Below, piece by piece: positions 1-12,050 of a DNA stretch of 64,000 nucleotides. A program made the translations under genes and the position numbers. The stretch comes from Wyeomyia smithii (Eukaryota > Arthropoda > Insecta > Diptera > Culicidae): NCBI RefSeq assembly GCF_029784165.1, contig NC_073695.1, forward strand, positions 14,197,286 to 14,261,285, read 5' to 3'. How positions within the stretch are numbered: the first letter of the stretch is position 1; each line of letters begins with the position of its first letter. The notes below the pieces were generated by a model, which saw nothing but the letters and a program-made list of their open reading frames with translations, was not told where the DNA came from and ran no database searches.

Positions 1-71
1 TGTTCTCACTCATATTTAAAAAATGACACAGAACACCAATAACCGAATGTTTTTGGTGATAAATAACCAAT

Positions 72-1335
72 ATGAATAAATTTTTATTCCTCAACAATGT
101 GATTGCACCTCAGTCCACTATCTTATCATCTAAACGATTAGCCCCATTATCACAAAAAAACAGTGCCAACCTTTCCGCAACCGACAGTTTGCAACAACGA
201 ATCGATCCGCACACGCACAGCAATATGGTTTGGACTCGTCCAACCAGCGTTCCACTGCCGACAATTTGGCACGAATTCCAGGCCCCGGATGTGGGCAACA
301 CCGATAACCTAGTTAGCTATCGAGTGCAAGATCTAACCCCGGATCGATACGAAGATATGGTACGGCATTTTCTGAACCACTATCTGGGGGAGGAACCGGA
401 ATGCGTTAGCAAAGGAATTTCCACTGACGCTCTCGCTCGGCAAGAGATGACCCAGTATTGGCGGCGATGTTTCAGCCGAAACTTAACGCTGGTTTGCTAC
501 AAGGAAGAATCCCGCCAAATAGTCGGGGGAAACATTCTCGACGTCAGAACCGTTCAAAGGGAGGCGGACGTGATGAAGGTAAACAATTTCCGTCGATAAA
601 CAGCTGGCTATCGAAATTGGTTAACCACGAACGAAAACATTCCTGTCAGGTGGAGAGCGAAAAGTTAAATGGAATTTTCATTAGCAACGAATTTCTAACC
701 GATACGGTCGACCTGTTCGGGCGTTACGGCGTCCAGGAGTATCTGACGGATTACGGGATGGCCGTTCATCGGGAGTACCGGGGGAAAGGAATCTGTCGGG
801 AAATGCTGCGAGCACGAATTCCGCTGTGTAAGACGTTCGGGCTGAGACTTACTTCCACGAATTTTACCAACCTCGGAGCGCAGGCGGTGGCTGCTAAACT
901 TGGCTACCGATGTGACCTAGAAATGTCGTAAGTGTGCACGTAACAACCCGCAGCAAGGTTTCCGGTTGCAGGCTTATTTGGCTTTGTTTCAAACAACTGT
1001 TGTTTAGCATATTTCTCGACAATCTTCAAAGCTTTCCACTGCCTTCAACTCAAACCCAATTTTGCAATTTAATAAATTCCACTGGTTGACAAAATTACAT
1101 GAAAGTAATCATGGTACAGAGAGCAAAGCCTTAAAGCGAATATCTCAGTACTGCAGGTTGATGTTCCAGGAAAAAACAGACAATCGATAAAGCTTGAGAA
1201 CTTGAAAATAATAAGAAATTTACATTGATAATTATTTTTCGCAGATATGATGAACTGGCCAAACGAGGTCCATTGTTCAGCTATCCTGGAATAAGTGCCA
1301 AAAGTACGAAGGTCATGAGCTTGGTAATTGATTGA
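72..1335 (+). CDS. Arylalkylamine N-acetyltransferase-like protein (GNAT family), three exons
   Basis: Predicted acetyl-CoA-dependent N-acetyltransferase. Family members acetylate dopamine, serotonin and related amines in cuticle tanning, neurotransmitter turnover and melatonin synthesis. Exons: 72-578, 650-927, 1245-1335, giving 291 residues. Intron 1 (579-649, GTAAAC to TGTCAG, 71 bp, branch-like TTAAC at 621) and intron 2 (928-1244, GTAAGT to TTCGCAG) both restore the frame exactly and join conserved family segments. The acetyl-CoA motif R-G-K-G-I falls at residues 213-217, preceded by EYLTDYGMAV and followed by RARIPLC and the conserved TSTNFT stretch; the last exon gives the typical YDEL...FSYPGI tail. 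The first methionine (72) adds about 50 residues unlike the family; an internal start at 225 would give 240 residues, closer to the usual length, so the start is uncertain and an exon may lie upstream of the window. Substrate cannot be told from sequence. Confidence 0.78.
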
Positions 1336-1382
1336 TGTTATTGATGACCAGCGATGGTTGTTCCTGCTGATAAGTTTCGCTA

Positions 1383-1388
1383 AATAAA
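1383..1388 (+). promoter_or_regulatory. AATAAA polyadenylation signal of the acetyltransferase-like gene
   Basis: AATAAA lies 48 bases after the stop codon of the acetyltransferase-like gene and fits a short 3' UTR. Confidence 0.5.
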
Positions 1389-4328
1389 AATATCGAATGA
1401 GCTGATTTTACTCTTTTGCAATTACTTTTAAGTAAACTACAAATTACAGTGTTTATATGTCAATCCATTTTTGTCGGTAATAAGTTCTGAGTTAATGCCA
1501 CCTTGTTGGTTTGTCAGATTCTAGATGTGTCAGTATGTCGATCTCTTTTTGTGTGCCTTTGGGAAAATAGGAGTGTGGTATAATAAAGAGTTACAGGAAA
1601 GAGGGAAACGATTAGCGAGAAAGTCCGTGATATTTCTTCTTTAGAACGCGAACTAAAAATATGCGAGAGAAAAGTGTTATATTGTTTGCTCTATACAAGT
1701 GAACAAGGAACAAAATTATGATGGCGGTGACCACATTTCCATCTGTACTGGAAGCTGCAAAAATCTTTTGACGTAGGACTACGTCTAACCGCACTATATC
1801 GAGATACATTCTGCGGATAACTAAAACCAAGGTGTAACGTTGGAATGAAAGATTTCAAACGGTAATACTGATGTAACCACATGACGGATCAAAGTAATCA
1901 ATATGCCGTTGGAATGATAAAATGATGGACAATTTTGTGATTCTTCATTTATCATTGTTACTTGATTGTTGAACAGTAAAAATTGATGAAAAGTTCCAAG
2001 GACGTATTTTCACGAACAATGTACCAATCACATGCGAGCACGCCTGGCACAGACTTCATGAGTGGATACCAACTGCCTGCTATGACAACCTCTACATCAG
2101 TGGCAAAAAAATTGACAGGATCTCTCCGTCCCAACAGGTCAACTAATATTTGCTTCTATGAGCCTAGACTATTTTGATGTCTTGAAAGTGAAGCTTTTTC
2201 GGAAAGTTCGTAACAACCTCCTTTATCAGACAATTAAACGATCTGCTGTGAGAATGTTATTAAAACTGATGTCTTGAAGGAAAACATGCTGGCACAGGCA
2301 ACAGTACTGCACCAAGCCATGTATGAGAAGACGGTCGCTCGTCGTCAGTGCAGAAGCACTCAATTGCCATTTGTGTGCAGTCAAGCCAAGTGGAAACAAT
2401 GTAGCTGCTGTCGACGTACAGTGATGCGTGTTCGCACACTACGCTGTGCGGCCGGGGGTAAAATAATTCTGTACGCAAGAGTATATCATGATGTTGGATG
2501 TTGCATCCAATATGTGATTACAACTGAACGGATTTTGACCACCAACGCTTTGATCAAACGACGAACGTTGCCAAAGCTTGTGATACACAAATTGGCTTAT
2601 CATTAAATAGTAGATTAGTAAAAAGTTCAGTTGAAATCCACTTTTTCTAGTTCAGTTTCGCAACTTTCAATCAATCACGAGCTCGCTTTATATAGCTGCA
2701 ACAGATGTTTTCTCATCGTTTTAAAGTGGTTAAAGTGGTTATTGTTTTACTACCCCTGAACAGGTTTTAAACACCGATGTCTTAATCGACAGGTAGAATA
2801 ATGCGGAAGATTGTAATATAATAATTAAAAAATCTTTTCAACAAAAGTTGTGTTAAAAATCGAGTAGATGGCATTAGAACTGCAACCGTAGTGATTTTCA
2901 TATCCATGTTTAATAATAAAAACTTCTTTTAAATTCCAAAAGTAAAATTTGAAGTTGCATTGGTTTGCTGTCTTTTTGAATTCTACAGTCTGGTTTTTCT
3001 CAGATATATTCAAATGGCCAATAGGCTATATAAAAACAATAAAAAAGCAATATGCTTCGCTAAGATTTTGAAACAGATAGTGCTAATGGTTATTTTTTAC
3101 CAGTTGAATAAATTCAATTCAATATGACAATCCTAGTTGCTTTACGCGGTTGTGGTGTAGAGTAAAACCAAATTATATGCATCTTGACGTTAGGTTTTAA
3201 ACATTCATATTCGTATTTTTCAATAACAAAAATATTACACTAGCTAGGTTTATTTTTAAAGAAAATAGACAGGTGACTTTCACATATGGCATTTTGTTGT
3301 TTTTTTATTGGTATCTTAAAACTGTTTCTTTTTTTCTGGTTCTGTTAAATGAATAAATGTTTCAATTGGCCTAAAATGAAAAAAAAAATGAATGTTAACA
3401 TGTTCATAAATTTCAATGTCAATTTAAATTTTTTTGTAAATCTAGATTTTTCACTAAAAACTGCTCTCTTTATCGTTACTTTTCCAACGAACATGTAAAT
3501 ACAGGATTTTTTTAAGTGATATCTTTGCTAAGCAGTTGTAAGAAACTGACAATGATGCTGCTTTGGAATTGGTGAGCGAGCTATCTTTCACAGGCGCAAT
3601 TGAAGATGAAAGGAAGTTTACTTCCTACTAAATCGTTCTTATTTAGGGTCTATTTAAAAAATTGCCTTTTCGGATGTTAAAGAAAATTGACGCATTAGGA
3701 TGAAAGGTATTCATCAATGTTAAAAACAGTATTTTTTTCTTCTCAAATAGAAGTCTGCAAATGAATAATCAGCATTTTTTCAGTTGTCAAAATCGAACCA
3801 TGTTAAAAATAAACACTTTTCTTTTTATGACTTTTTGGTGGCATATGACTTTAACAATATGTGACCACCAATGAACTAGTTTTAGGATTGTAAGTCGTTA
3901 GAGGTGTCGCTTGATGGATTAAGGCTCATTAATCTGGAAGTATCCGGAACGCAACGGGGACAAGTCCGCATGAAGCCTTTAACGACCTAGACACTTGATA
4001 TGACCCTTTCGAGTAATTAGAGGTATAGCACGGTGCTAAGTACTGCTTTGATCATGTCTATTATATTACCGAAACTTGTTCCGGTCATATATCCAGAACC
4101 GTCTTACTGATTCCGGTATTCCGTTTCGGCAACATAATGGATAAAATGCCTTTCTTTTGGTGGTTGTTGAGCTTGAATTGGTTAAAAGCAAAACAAGAAA
4201 ACTATAAATTATGATTAAACATAACCGCTCGTTTTTGGCTTATCGAACTTTTTTTTTGGCTGGTCGAACCGTGCCAAAATTGAACCGTGCCGAACAGTCT
4301 CAATTCTCAAAACGAAATATAAAACTAT
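1389..4328. other. AT-rich intergenic DNA, no gene recognised
   Basis: Only short ORFs without recognisable similarity. A perfect palindrome, GACGTAG-GA-CTACGTC, sits at 1770-1785. The GACGTAGGACTAC core recurs in inverted form near 4329-4341, so it is probably part of a dispersed repeat. Confidence 0.4.
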
Positions 4329-4520
4329 CGTAGTCCTACGTCAAACCTGCGGTCGTGTCTTGGATACCACCCTCGTACTATTTCATCTGTACTATTTCCG
4401 GTATAAATCTGTATAAAATCTGTACCATTGAACCATGGTTTTAAATTGTGATTTTTTGAAAAAAATCACAGGAGGGTTGTGTGCAAAGCCACGACCGCAA
4501 GGTTGAAGTAGAATACTTTT
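4329..4520. repeat. Inverted pair of a dispersed repeat end
   Basis: The stretch 4329-4363 (CGTAGTCCTACGTC, then AAACCTGCGGTCGTG) is the reverse complement, with divergence, of 4471-4516 (GGTTGTGTGCAAAGCC, ACGACCGCAAGGTTGAAGTAG). Related ends occur at 24713-24765 and 54258-54302. The sequence looks like the terminus of a moderately abundant repeat family present head to head here. I do not recognise a named family. Confidence 0.5.
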
Positions 4521-6972
4521 ACACAGCTCTACTTACGGCTGTACATTAACCTACGGCCGGGCGAATCGATTCGCGCCGCTCTTCGCGTTTAGCCTGGCAG
4601 AGGCCCAATGCGCACGGCCAACACAATAGAAAGCTGTTTTCACATTGAAAATTAGACACGGCTTTACTGGAGTAAGTGTTGGCAAATGCATCTACCGCTA
4701 ATACCGCCACTATCGTACGAAAGCGCGTCGTTTCATGTGGGGAATAATATCAACAACGAGAAATGACGCGCGTCTAAGCACACCCGAACTGTTTCGCCGT
4801 GCCGCTTCCATTTACTTCCTTATAACATCAGCCTTAGGGAAGTACCGGCTGCACCTACCGCTGAGGCTGTTACCATACTGCTACTGGTACCCAAAGCTAT
4901 TAACTCTTCAAATTAAGTGTTCTATTTGTCCTCAAAAGAACAATTGTTCAATTCCATATCGGATATAATGCAATCGCATCTGAGTAATATTATAATTCTT
5001 CTAATATTCTTCTGAACAAAATGATCCAACTTTTCCATTAGAGGAAGTGCCGGCTGATGTACGGCGAAAATCTCGCCCGATCGCTCGCGTTGGCGTTCAG
5101 CCCGGTAGAGGCCTGAGACGTGGTGACCAACCACAGGGCAAGTGATTTCCCTAGTAACAATATTGGTTTTATCAAAGTTTTATAGCCCTCAAGAAAGCCA
5201 GAACAGCGCTATAAAACTTTGATAAAACCCGTTTTGTTACTTGGGTTGTTTGATTTGAAGGCAGCCACAGGCGCAACCCGCTGCTATCTTCTGTTACTGC
5301 TGAGTGCTGATATCTGCTGCTACTGCTGTCAACGTTGTGGACGGTCCATCCAGCTCACCATCCGACTGATGAATGTAGCTAGTTTTCCCAGAAAAACTCT
5401 TTTATAGCCGAAGGGTGCTACGAAATAGGCCACGCCTTTCTGTTCAGTTGTACTATTTTCTAATGTTCTTTAGACGAATTATTCCACAATTCGCATTTGA
5501 TTTTTGTATCTAGCGAATAAACACCGATGGTGTTCTCACACACGCAACGATTTAACCCCTAACCGTATTGCGGCTTGTAACATCAAGCGATTTCGTTTGC
5601 TCGCTGTTGCGTGTTGCATCATTTTGCAATTGGTAGCTGGGAGGCGACAAAATTCTGTTCATGCTGATTGATTGAATCTAACTAATCTAACTAACTGCTT
5701 TTGTGAATGCGTTCTAACAAAGAAGTTTGTTATTCACAATCGGTTATGCTGATCACAGCCTTTGCGCTGCCCCAACAGTGGGGGGTTTACTAAATAAAGT
5801 GAAAATTAGACAACAGAATTTGATTGCATCCCGCACAGAATGACTGCTTGTCTTGATGCCAGAAAATTATTAACCTTCAATTACTTGTTTATTTGCCCTT
5901 AAAAAGGCATTTTGCGGTGCAAAATCGGTTACAGATTACAACTTTTGAGCTGCCCTAACATTGGGGGAATTAAGATACACGGACAACATGCACTGTGGAA
6001 GCTATTTTACATTCAGTAAATTAGACGGGTGCGACAGATTTAAATTGCTAGGATGCAACACAGAATGCTTGCTTGCGTTGACAAAAATTATTAACTTTCA
6101 ATGACTTGTTTATTTACCTTGAAAAAGGCATTTTGATTTCCAAAATTGGATTTTCTGATGGCAATCTTCATGCTGCCCCAACACGGGGGGAATAAAGGGC
6201 TATTCCCACTGCTTCCGTTCAGGGACCGGGCCGGGACCGGGCCGTGTCCGGGACATTTCATGCATTCACACTGGGCCGTGCTTGAACCGTGCCTGCGCTG
6301 CGCTCTGGCTGAGAAATGTTGATGTGTGTATGTGAAAGAACGTCTTCCTCTTTTTTTCATACCGCAGTTCACTCCGCGCGAAATTGTCACTACAACATAC
6401 GAGCCCGGACGACACACGGAACAGCCACGGCCCGGTCCCGGCCCGGTCCCGGAGCGGAAGCAGTGGGAATAGCCCTTAATGGCTGTCTGGCGACACACGC
6501 TGAGAAAAACCGCGCTGCTCCTGAGACGTGGTGACCAACCACAGGGCTAGTGCCGCTGCTAAGGAAGGACGACTGCTGTTGTCGCTGTCCAGAACTATTA
6601 TGAGCGGCTCCGGCTGAAACAGGCTCTTATATAGGCCAAATAGCATGTTTTCAATTGCAAGGTATATGATTCTGTCGACCGTGCTTGGGAAGCAATCATA
6701 TAACGACCAATCAGAGGTCGAATTTTTCGTTTTGACAAGGCTTGACTATTTTCAATAGTACAATAGTGTGAATAATAAAATTGCAATTATCTTATATTGG
6801 GAAGAATCTTAGAAGATTTTCCAAACCATTGCTGCAAGAACGAAGGAAATCCATCGAATACTAACCGATTTGTTAGCAATTGAAATTGGACATATTTTTA
6901 ACTTTTTTCGGTTTTAGATTTTCATTTCACATCCCTATGCAGCCGAACTTCCTGAGAGAAGTATTCTACTTC
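4471..6972 (+). repeat. Composite dispersed repeat, copy A (second copy at 54258-57764)
   Basis: About 2.5 kb whose blocks at roughly 5283-6190 and 6482-6972 are closely matched, in order, by 56336-57272 and 57285-57764. It begins with the GGTTGTGTGCAAAGCC end and finishes with TATTCTACTTC, the inverse of the GAAGTAGAATA near its start. Internally it holds related units, each containing a TTTATTTGCC...AAAAAGGCATTTTG hairpin and a GCTGCCCCAACAGTGGGG-like hairpin (5768, 5951, 6172). Near the right end there is a CCAATCAG box (about 6709) and a TCTTATATAGG element. It has no long ORF. It could be a non-autonomous DNA element or an amplified promoter/spacer; not classified. Confidence 0.6.
6196..6476. 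mobile_element. Harbinger-type MITE, 281 bp, TAA target duplication
   Basis: Terminal inverted repeats of about 51 bp, starting AGGGCTATTCCCACTGC, differ at only two positions. TAA flanks both ends (6193-6195 and 6477-6479). The TIR contains tandem GGGACCGGGCC units, so both ends are extremely GC-rich against an AT-rich background. The matching place in the second copy of the host repeat (about 57272-57285) lacks it, giving a natural empty site. A 3-bp TWA duplication with such TIRs is typical of PIF/Harbinger elements; that assignment is an inference. A second copy begins at 63974. Confidence 0.8.
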
Positions 6973-7379
6973 AAAACAGCTTCAACAATTTTTCATTGTT
7001 TAAAGAAAACTGTGACGACATGGCATTGTCTCTGTTAATATTAGTTCTGAACCTCGACTGTTAATAAAACTTTGGCGAAAGCTGTCATTTATTTAACCGT
7101 TCTCAGCCATAAATTACCGAGATTCGGCAGTATACTCTAGGTGTATGGGTTGCAAGATCGCATTCACTGCATCGTTGCGGAGTCTGTTACAATGTAGTGT
7201 CTAATAAACCACTTCTCTCAAAATCTGTACTAATTTGTACTTTCTCACAAAAATCTGTAATCTGTACGGAACAGAATCTGTACCGAGAAAATCTGAACGT
7301 TTCCAGATAAATCTGTGCAGTTGGCAATAGTGGTGGTAACGTAATGCTTCGGAAGTTCGCCGCTCGTCGTGGTGTTATT

Positions 7380-7831
7380 GTCGCTACAGCACCGTCATTG
7401 ACCTAGGCCCTTGGTTAGTGCATTCGTCATCAGTTTATCCGACGGGCAATAGACGAGCTTCAAATCTCCTTGATCACAGAGATCCTTTACGGAATGCGGA
7501 ATGTTGGTACGCTCCGCTTTCACGAAACTGAAACAACTCTGGTTGTCCTCGAATACGCTGGTCGGTCTTCGCCCAGTTCATTGAACAATCTGTGCAACTT
7601 GATCAACTCTTGGGCCGCCTCACTTAGCGACACATACTCGGCCTCCATTGAGGACAAGCTCACGCATGTCTGACGCAAACTAGCCCATGCAATGGGTCCG
7701 ATACCGAAGAAAAATTTAAACCCTGTAGTCGACCGTCTGCTAACTTGATCGCCGGGCCAGTCGGCGTCAGAGTATCCGACGAGACTCCAGTAATCGCGAA
7801 CACAGACGGAACACGACGAGTGATTAGACAA
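7380..7831 (-). mobile_element. copia (Ty1) retrotransposon fragment: RNase H end of pol
   Basis: Translation of the minus strand gives the hallmark copia RNase H sequence: GYSDADWPGD, RRSTTGF, SLSSMEAEYVSLSEAAQEL. Beyond a frameshift near 7520 the copia C-terminal part continues in another frame (an ALTKGLG-like stretch). It is a dead fragment: integrase and RT are absent on the upstream side, where a Penelope-like element begins instead. Confidence 0.8.
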
Positions 7832-7834
7832 GAC

Positions 7835-8912
7835 ACTTATTGCTCTTACAGATATAAACGGATAATATTAAAATAACCTTTCGTATACCGGTTTCGGGCC
7901 ATACATTGCCCATCGACAGGACGAGATCCCATGTCCAACTGGTTAAAATTCTCGTACGTTGTATCGCACGCGTCGAAGAGAGTGAGCTGGAGATTTTTTT
8001 TCTCCCCGTTGTCAAGGTGAAGAGAAATGAGTGGATCGGCGCATCGTCATCGTTCATCAATGGTTGTTTAGATGTCGCAATGTACATTGACTCCCAGGCA
8101 TTGAGGAGACCAATTTTACTGATGCTTTTAATCAGACCCGCGTTATCCCAGTCTATCTCGTGTTGGTTAATCACTGTATGTATTGCTACACTGGATTCAC
8201 TAGTTTTGTTCGTTTCTACTGCTCTTCTATGCTCTTTGAGCCGCACTTTAATTTTTCTTCGCGTTTGCCCGATATACACCGCGTCGCAGTCTTTGCACGG
8301 TATTTTGTAAATTCCAGCGTGTTCGTCTTGTGGAACTTTGTCTTTCAGGTTGACCAAAAGTTCACGTAAAGTGTTGACACTTTTATACAAAAATCTTCAA
8401 ACCCCTGAATTTTCCGGCATTAAAGTGGTGGCGTCTTGTCTGTGTTTCTTCCTTTTGTGCTTACGGAGGATTTTATCTACAAATTGTTTGTCATAGCCGT
8501 TCAATTCGGCTGCTTTGTATATTGTTTCTTTTTCTGCCAAGAACTCTTCTTCTTCCATCGGTATGTTGAAGATGCGATGGGCCATGGAATGAAAAGCGGC
8601 CTGTTTTTGACCGCCGAAATGATTCGAGTCGGCTGTGATATACCGATCTGTTGAAGTTGGCTTTCGATAAATTCCGAATTTTAGCTTATTGTTGTCCTTC
8701 CGTGTAATAAGCAAATCAAGGAAAGGAAGTTTTTCTTCAACTTCTTTTTCAACCGTGTACTTGATTGTGTTGTGGCATGAATTAAGAAAGTCGAGAGTTT
8801 GTGTTAGCGTGCGTTCCTTCACCAAGGCGAATATGTCATCCACATACCGTTTCCATACCCGAGGGAAAAGTTTATTCCCTTCAGCTTCACCCTCGAAACT
8901 GGACATGAAAAT
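7835..8912 (-). mobile_element. 5'-truncated Penelope-like retroelement (RT and GIY-YIG endonuclease)
   Basis: The minus strand encodes the C-terminal half of a Penelope-like reverse transcriptase: catalytic RYVDDIFA at about 8849-8826, then FLDLLI, IYRKPTSTDRYI and the AAFHSMAHR(I)FNIPM signature. After one in-frame TGA (8397-8399) the same frame continues into a GIY-YIG endonuclease domain (GIY about 8315, YIGQTRR about 8276, catalytic WES further on). RT followed by GIY-YIG is diagnostic of Penelope-like elements, which use the endonuclease for target-primed insertion. The 5' RT half is missing, and the copy is inactive because of truncation and the stop. Confidence 0.85.
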
Positions 8913-9215
8913 CCACATCCACACCGCACTTGCAGCTTCGTGAGCCTGTTTGTCTCTCGCACTTTTATGCTTAAAATTCTCGTCCCGGCGTTTGCTTGGA
9001 TAGACAACCACCTCCTTCTAGTCCTTTATAAAGTATCCCGGTTGTTTACAAAAGAAACACAATTTTCCTTTCCGTGCAACTCGCTTCCGAAAGTGAGGTG
9101 TGTTAATGGTACATTGGACCAGTCCATTTTCTGTAGGACAATGACTGAAATTCCTTTTTATAAGAATAATTTGTACATTGTGAACCTTTTTTTCATTTAC
9201 GTAGCATTCTCTCAT
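8913..9215 (-). mobile_element. copia gag fragment with zinc knuckle
   Basis: In the frame that continues directly into the Penelope RT there is a CCHC-type zinc knuckle beginning CFFCKQPG (His replaced by Tyr, last Cys replaced after a stop codon), followed by a charged KHKSARDKQAHEA tract as in copia-type gag. Together with the RNase H piece on the other side this suggests one copia copy with Penelope sequence in its middle. The gag call rests on the knuckle and context. Confidence 0.55.
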
Positions 9216-12050
9216 GTTCCAAGTTATGAATTAGAAAATGGATTAATCAGCTATTGTAGATATAATTGTTTCAAGACGTCAACTCTTCTGTAGAACAGAA
9301 CAGAACCGTCACTGTAATGGTCTCCTGGCCACACCATTCATATGTGTCTTTCTCATAAAGTAGCTTCGAATTCACATCCGTGTGATAAAGTAGGTATACC
9401 TAGACAGAGAAGGAACAGTGATCGACTCCTGGCAGTTTCTTAACGAGCATTACTCCTTCGTTGTGCTGAAATATTTCCCTCTGTGCGCAAGACGTTCGAC
9501 TATTCTTTTGTCAGCTGGTTTGCAATGTTGCTGATTATCACAATGAAGCTTCATTCACTCTATATTCTGTTCGCAGCAGCCTCATAAGCACCGCATGGGA
9601 GAGGTTCTTCTCTCGTGTGCGAGAGTATGCCTGCTTTGAGTGAGGGTTAGAATGTTTTTATTTCCCGTTCTACTGACATTCTCTCATTCTTCGCCAAGTG
9701 CTTCTTTCGGCAAACCGAATAATTACAACTCACCCGTTCGTTCGCTACTATGTGAAGCGTGGTCGTTTCGAACGCTCGCCTGCAAGCCGAAGACCTCACG
9801 AAGAGTGATAATTCCCACTCCCTGCGAATGCTCCCTATGAGCATGAGCATGAGCATGAGCATGATTGACCGCCCGCGGTTGCCACTCCGTTATTGCCAGA
9901 TCAGCAGTAATTACACAGAGAACCAATAGATGATGCTTGGGACCAACATGCATCCTCAATGTGTAAAAACTGGTGACCTGATTCTGTTTATTAGGCAATA
10001 CCAGCGCCGGCCGCATCCGAATGCAGGTCAAAGAAGGAGTTTGTATAGGAAAATGTTGACGTGATACTCGCTTTATGGAAGCCGAGAACACCTCTGCACT
10101 TCCACGAGAAATCACTGGGATGTTGGAGAAAGGGCAAGGTATACAGCAGGGTTCGTTTTGGTAAACGATGCGCTGATTTCGAGCGTCGGGTTCTTGAGAA
10201 CAAGTGTCGCGCCATTACATCCGCCACGATATTCATAATGCGATTCGAACTTATTCAGTTTGACAATGTAACACCGCAACAATAAATAGTACGCAAGGAT
10301 ACTGGATCTTTGACTGAATTGAGACAACTTCAAATAATTGAATATCTCCTCGTTAGGTGATACTCTTTATACCGAAAGCTATTGCGCGTTGGTGATCTAT
10401 CTAAAGATAATACGGCCTCATGAGAGGTATAAACGCGGTGTCTCTAGGGGTTCGGTCAACCGGATATTTTCTATCTAACAGATCGACTAACGACGTCCCG
10501 CGAAAAACACACCTGAAAAACGAAATATTAAAATGTTGCGCGCTTATTACGGAAACGAACCATGAGTATCATTCTTGCCAAACACCGCGATCCTCTGCGT
10601 ACGACGCGCGCGAAGTAGCCTTTGTCACTCGTAGCAACCAGCTATTTGTCAATCCCGAGCACACTTCGGCCGACGCGATTCTTTGTAAGGTATACATCGT
10701 GTTTTCGTTTGTCACGATATTTATCGAACGAACGAAATTTTCGGCTAAATGGTCACTATGAGACATGAACAAGTATCTGGGTATACCCCGCGAAATCACT
10801 TCATTTCGAAAACGTTCATATGAGCAAAACTCGCCCGAGCCGGAAACGCGGTTGGTGAATGCGCGCGCTTTCGGGGAAGCGCTTCGCCACCGGATGAAAT
10901 GGCTGCTTCCAGGAATCATCATATAATTTTACTGGATCATGTATGGCACAATTTGAACTGATCTTCACACATTTATGATTGCAGGTTCCAGGTCACGTCT
11001 TTCCTCACTTGGCTCCAGTTTGCAATTTTTATTTCAAACTGCATAACAATATTCATAACTACACTTTTTACCTGCAGAGGGACGGTCCGAAAACAGTGAT
11101 AAACGAAAAAGATCCACGCGCAATAGCGAATAAAATGGGGATTGTAATTCTCTTCAAGTTCTTGGGCACCTAAGCACGAGAAACCGCAAAAAAAAATTGC
11201 GAAATGACACCAAAAAATCACAAGCGAAATCTTTTTACATTCACTCGCGGTCGCAGGTTGCTACGATCAATCTCCCTGCGAATGCTCCCTATGAAGCGAT
11301 AAACTCGAGTGCGGTGCGCCAGCGGCTGGCTGGAACAAAGCCGTGTAAATGAAATCCAAAACATTTTCGGTATAGGTTGTTCACGCCAAGTTCCAAGCTA
11401 GGATAGTTTTCCAGTGAAATGAAACCGGTCATCAAAATTGATTCATTTTTCGTAAAGTTCTGGTCATTTAAAATTTGATAGAGTTTTATTTATCTCAATT
11501 ATTGTGTCTACCCGCTGTAAAAATCAGCACACTTTTTTGGCGCAACAATATTGTTGATTTTGATTTTTAGTGAAACTAAAAATTGTTTGTTGGCTAGGAA
11601 CTTTAAACTTAAACTGTTCCCAGTTAAACTAAACAATTACCAGAGAATTACCAATAGACTGCCGCTATGCATGTCCATCATATTATGAGAGTTGGCAAGC
11701 CAAAGAAAATGCATTTTATTACAATTCCGTATCATTGCTTTTTATGAGATGGTGCAAAAAGTTTGGATATTTTTTTAAAGTTCTCCAGTAGGTACTATGT
11801 TGTCGAATTCATCTGTTCTTAGGAAACTAAAAACTATAAATACCTTTTTAGTTACCATTTTTTCTCAGAAACTCAGTGACACCCCGGGGTGAACCTTTAC
11901 ACCACCCTAAACAATGCTAAATCTTGTCGAACAGCAACACCCAACAAATACCTAGCGGCAAAAGCAACTCCTGGGGTAGGGTAGGTGAGGTCTCCTTTTT
12001 TTGGGTCTCCTCCAGTAATAGTAGTCAGCCTATACACCAGAGAGACGCCG
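9216..12050. other. No gene recognised; short repeats
   Basis: Several 60-130 codon frames on both strands between 9640 and 11220 give no protein I recognise and lack splice or start context. The stretch holds a GAGCAT microsatellite and a 22-bp direct repeat (listed separately). Confidence 0.4.
9838..9864. repeat. GAGCAT hexanucleotide microsatellite
   Basis: Four consecutive GAGCAT units directly follow the 22-bp sequence that recurs at 11273-11294. Confidence 0.85.

Noticed and set aside
579..603. 25-bp intron or a one-base frameshift in the acetyltransferase
   Set aside because: 25 bp is too short for an intron and gives the wrong frame; the 71-bp intron 579-649 fits frame, splice sites and homology.
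2274..2606. 110-codon plus-strand frame
   Set aside because: Cys/Arg-rich, no family resemblance and no splice or promoter context.
6091..6498. 135-codon minus-strand frame, GC-rich
   Set aside because: It lies across the Harbinger-type MITE and its GC-rich inverted termini; no homology.
9723..10922. Several 110-130 codon overlapping frames on both strands
   Set aside because: No recognisable domain and frames overlap on both strands; most likely chance frames in a less AT-rich stretch.
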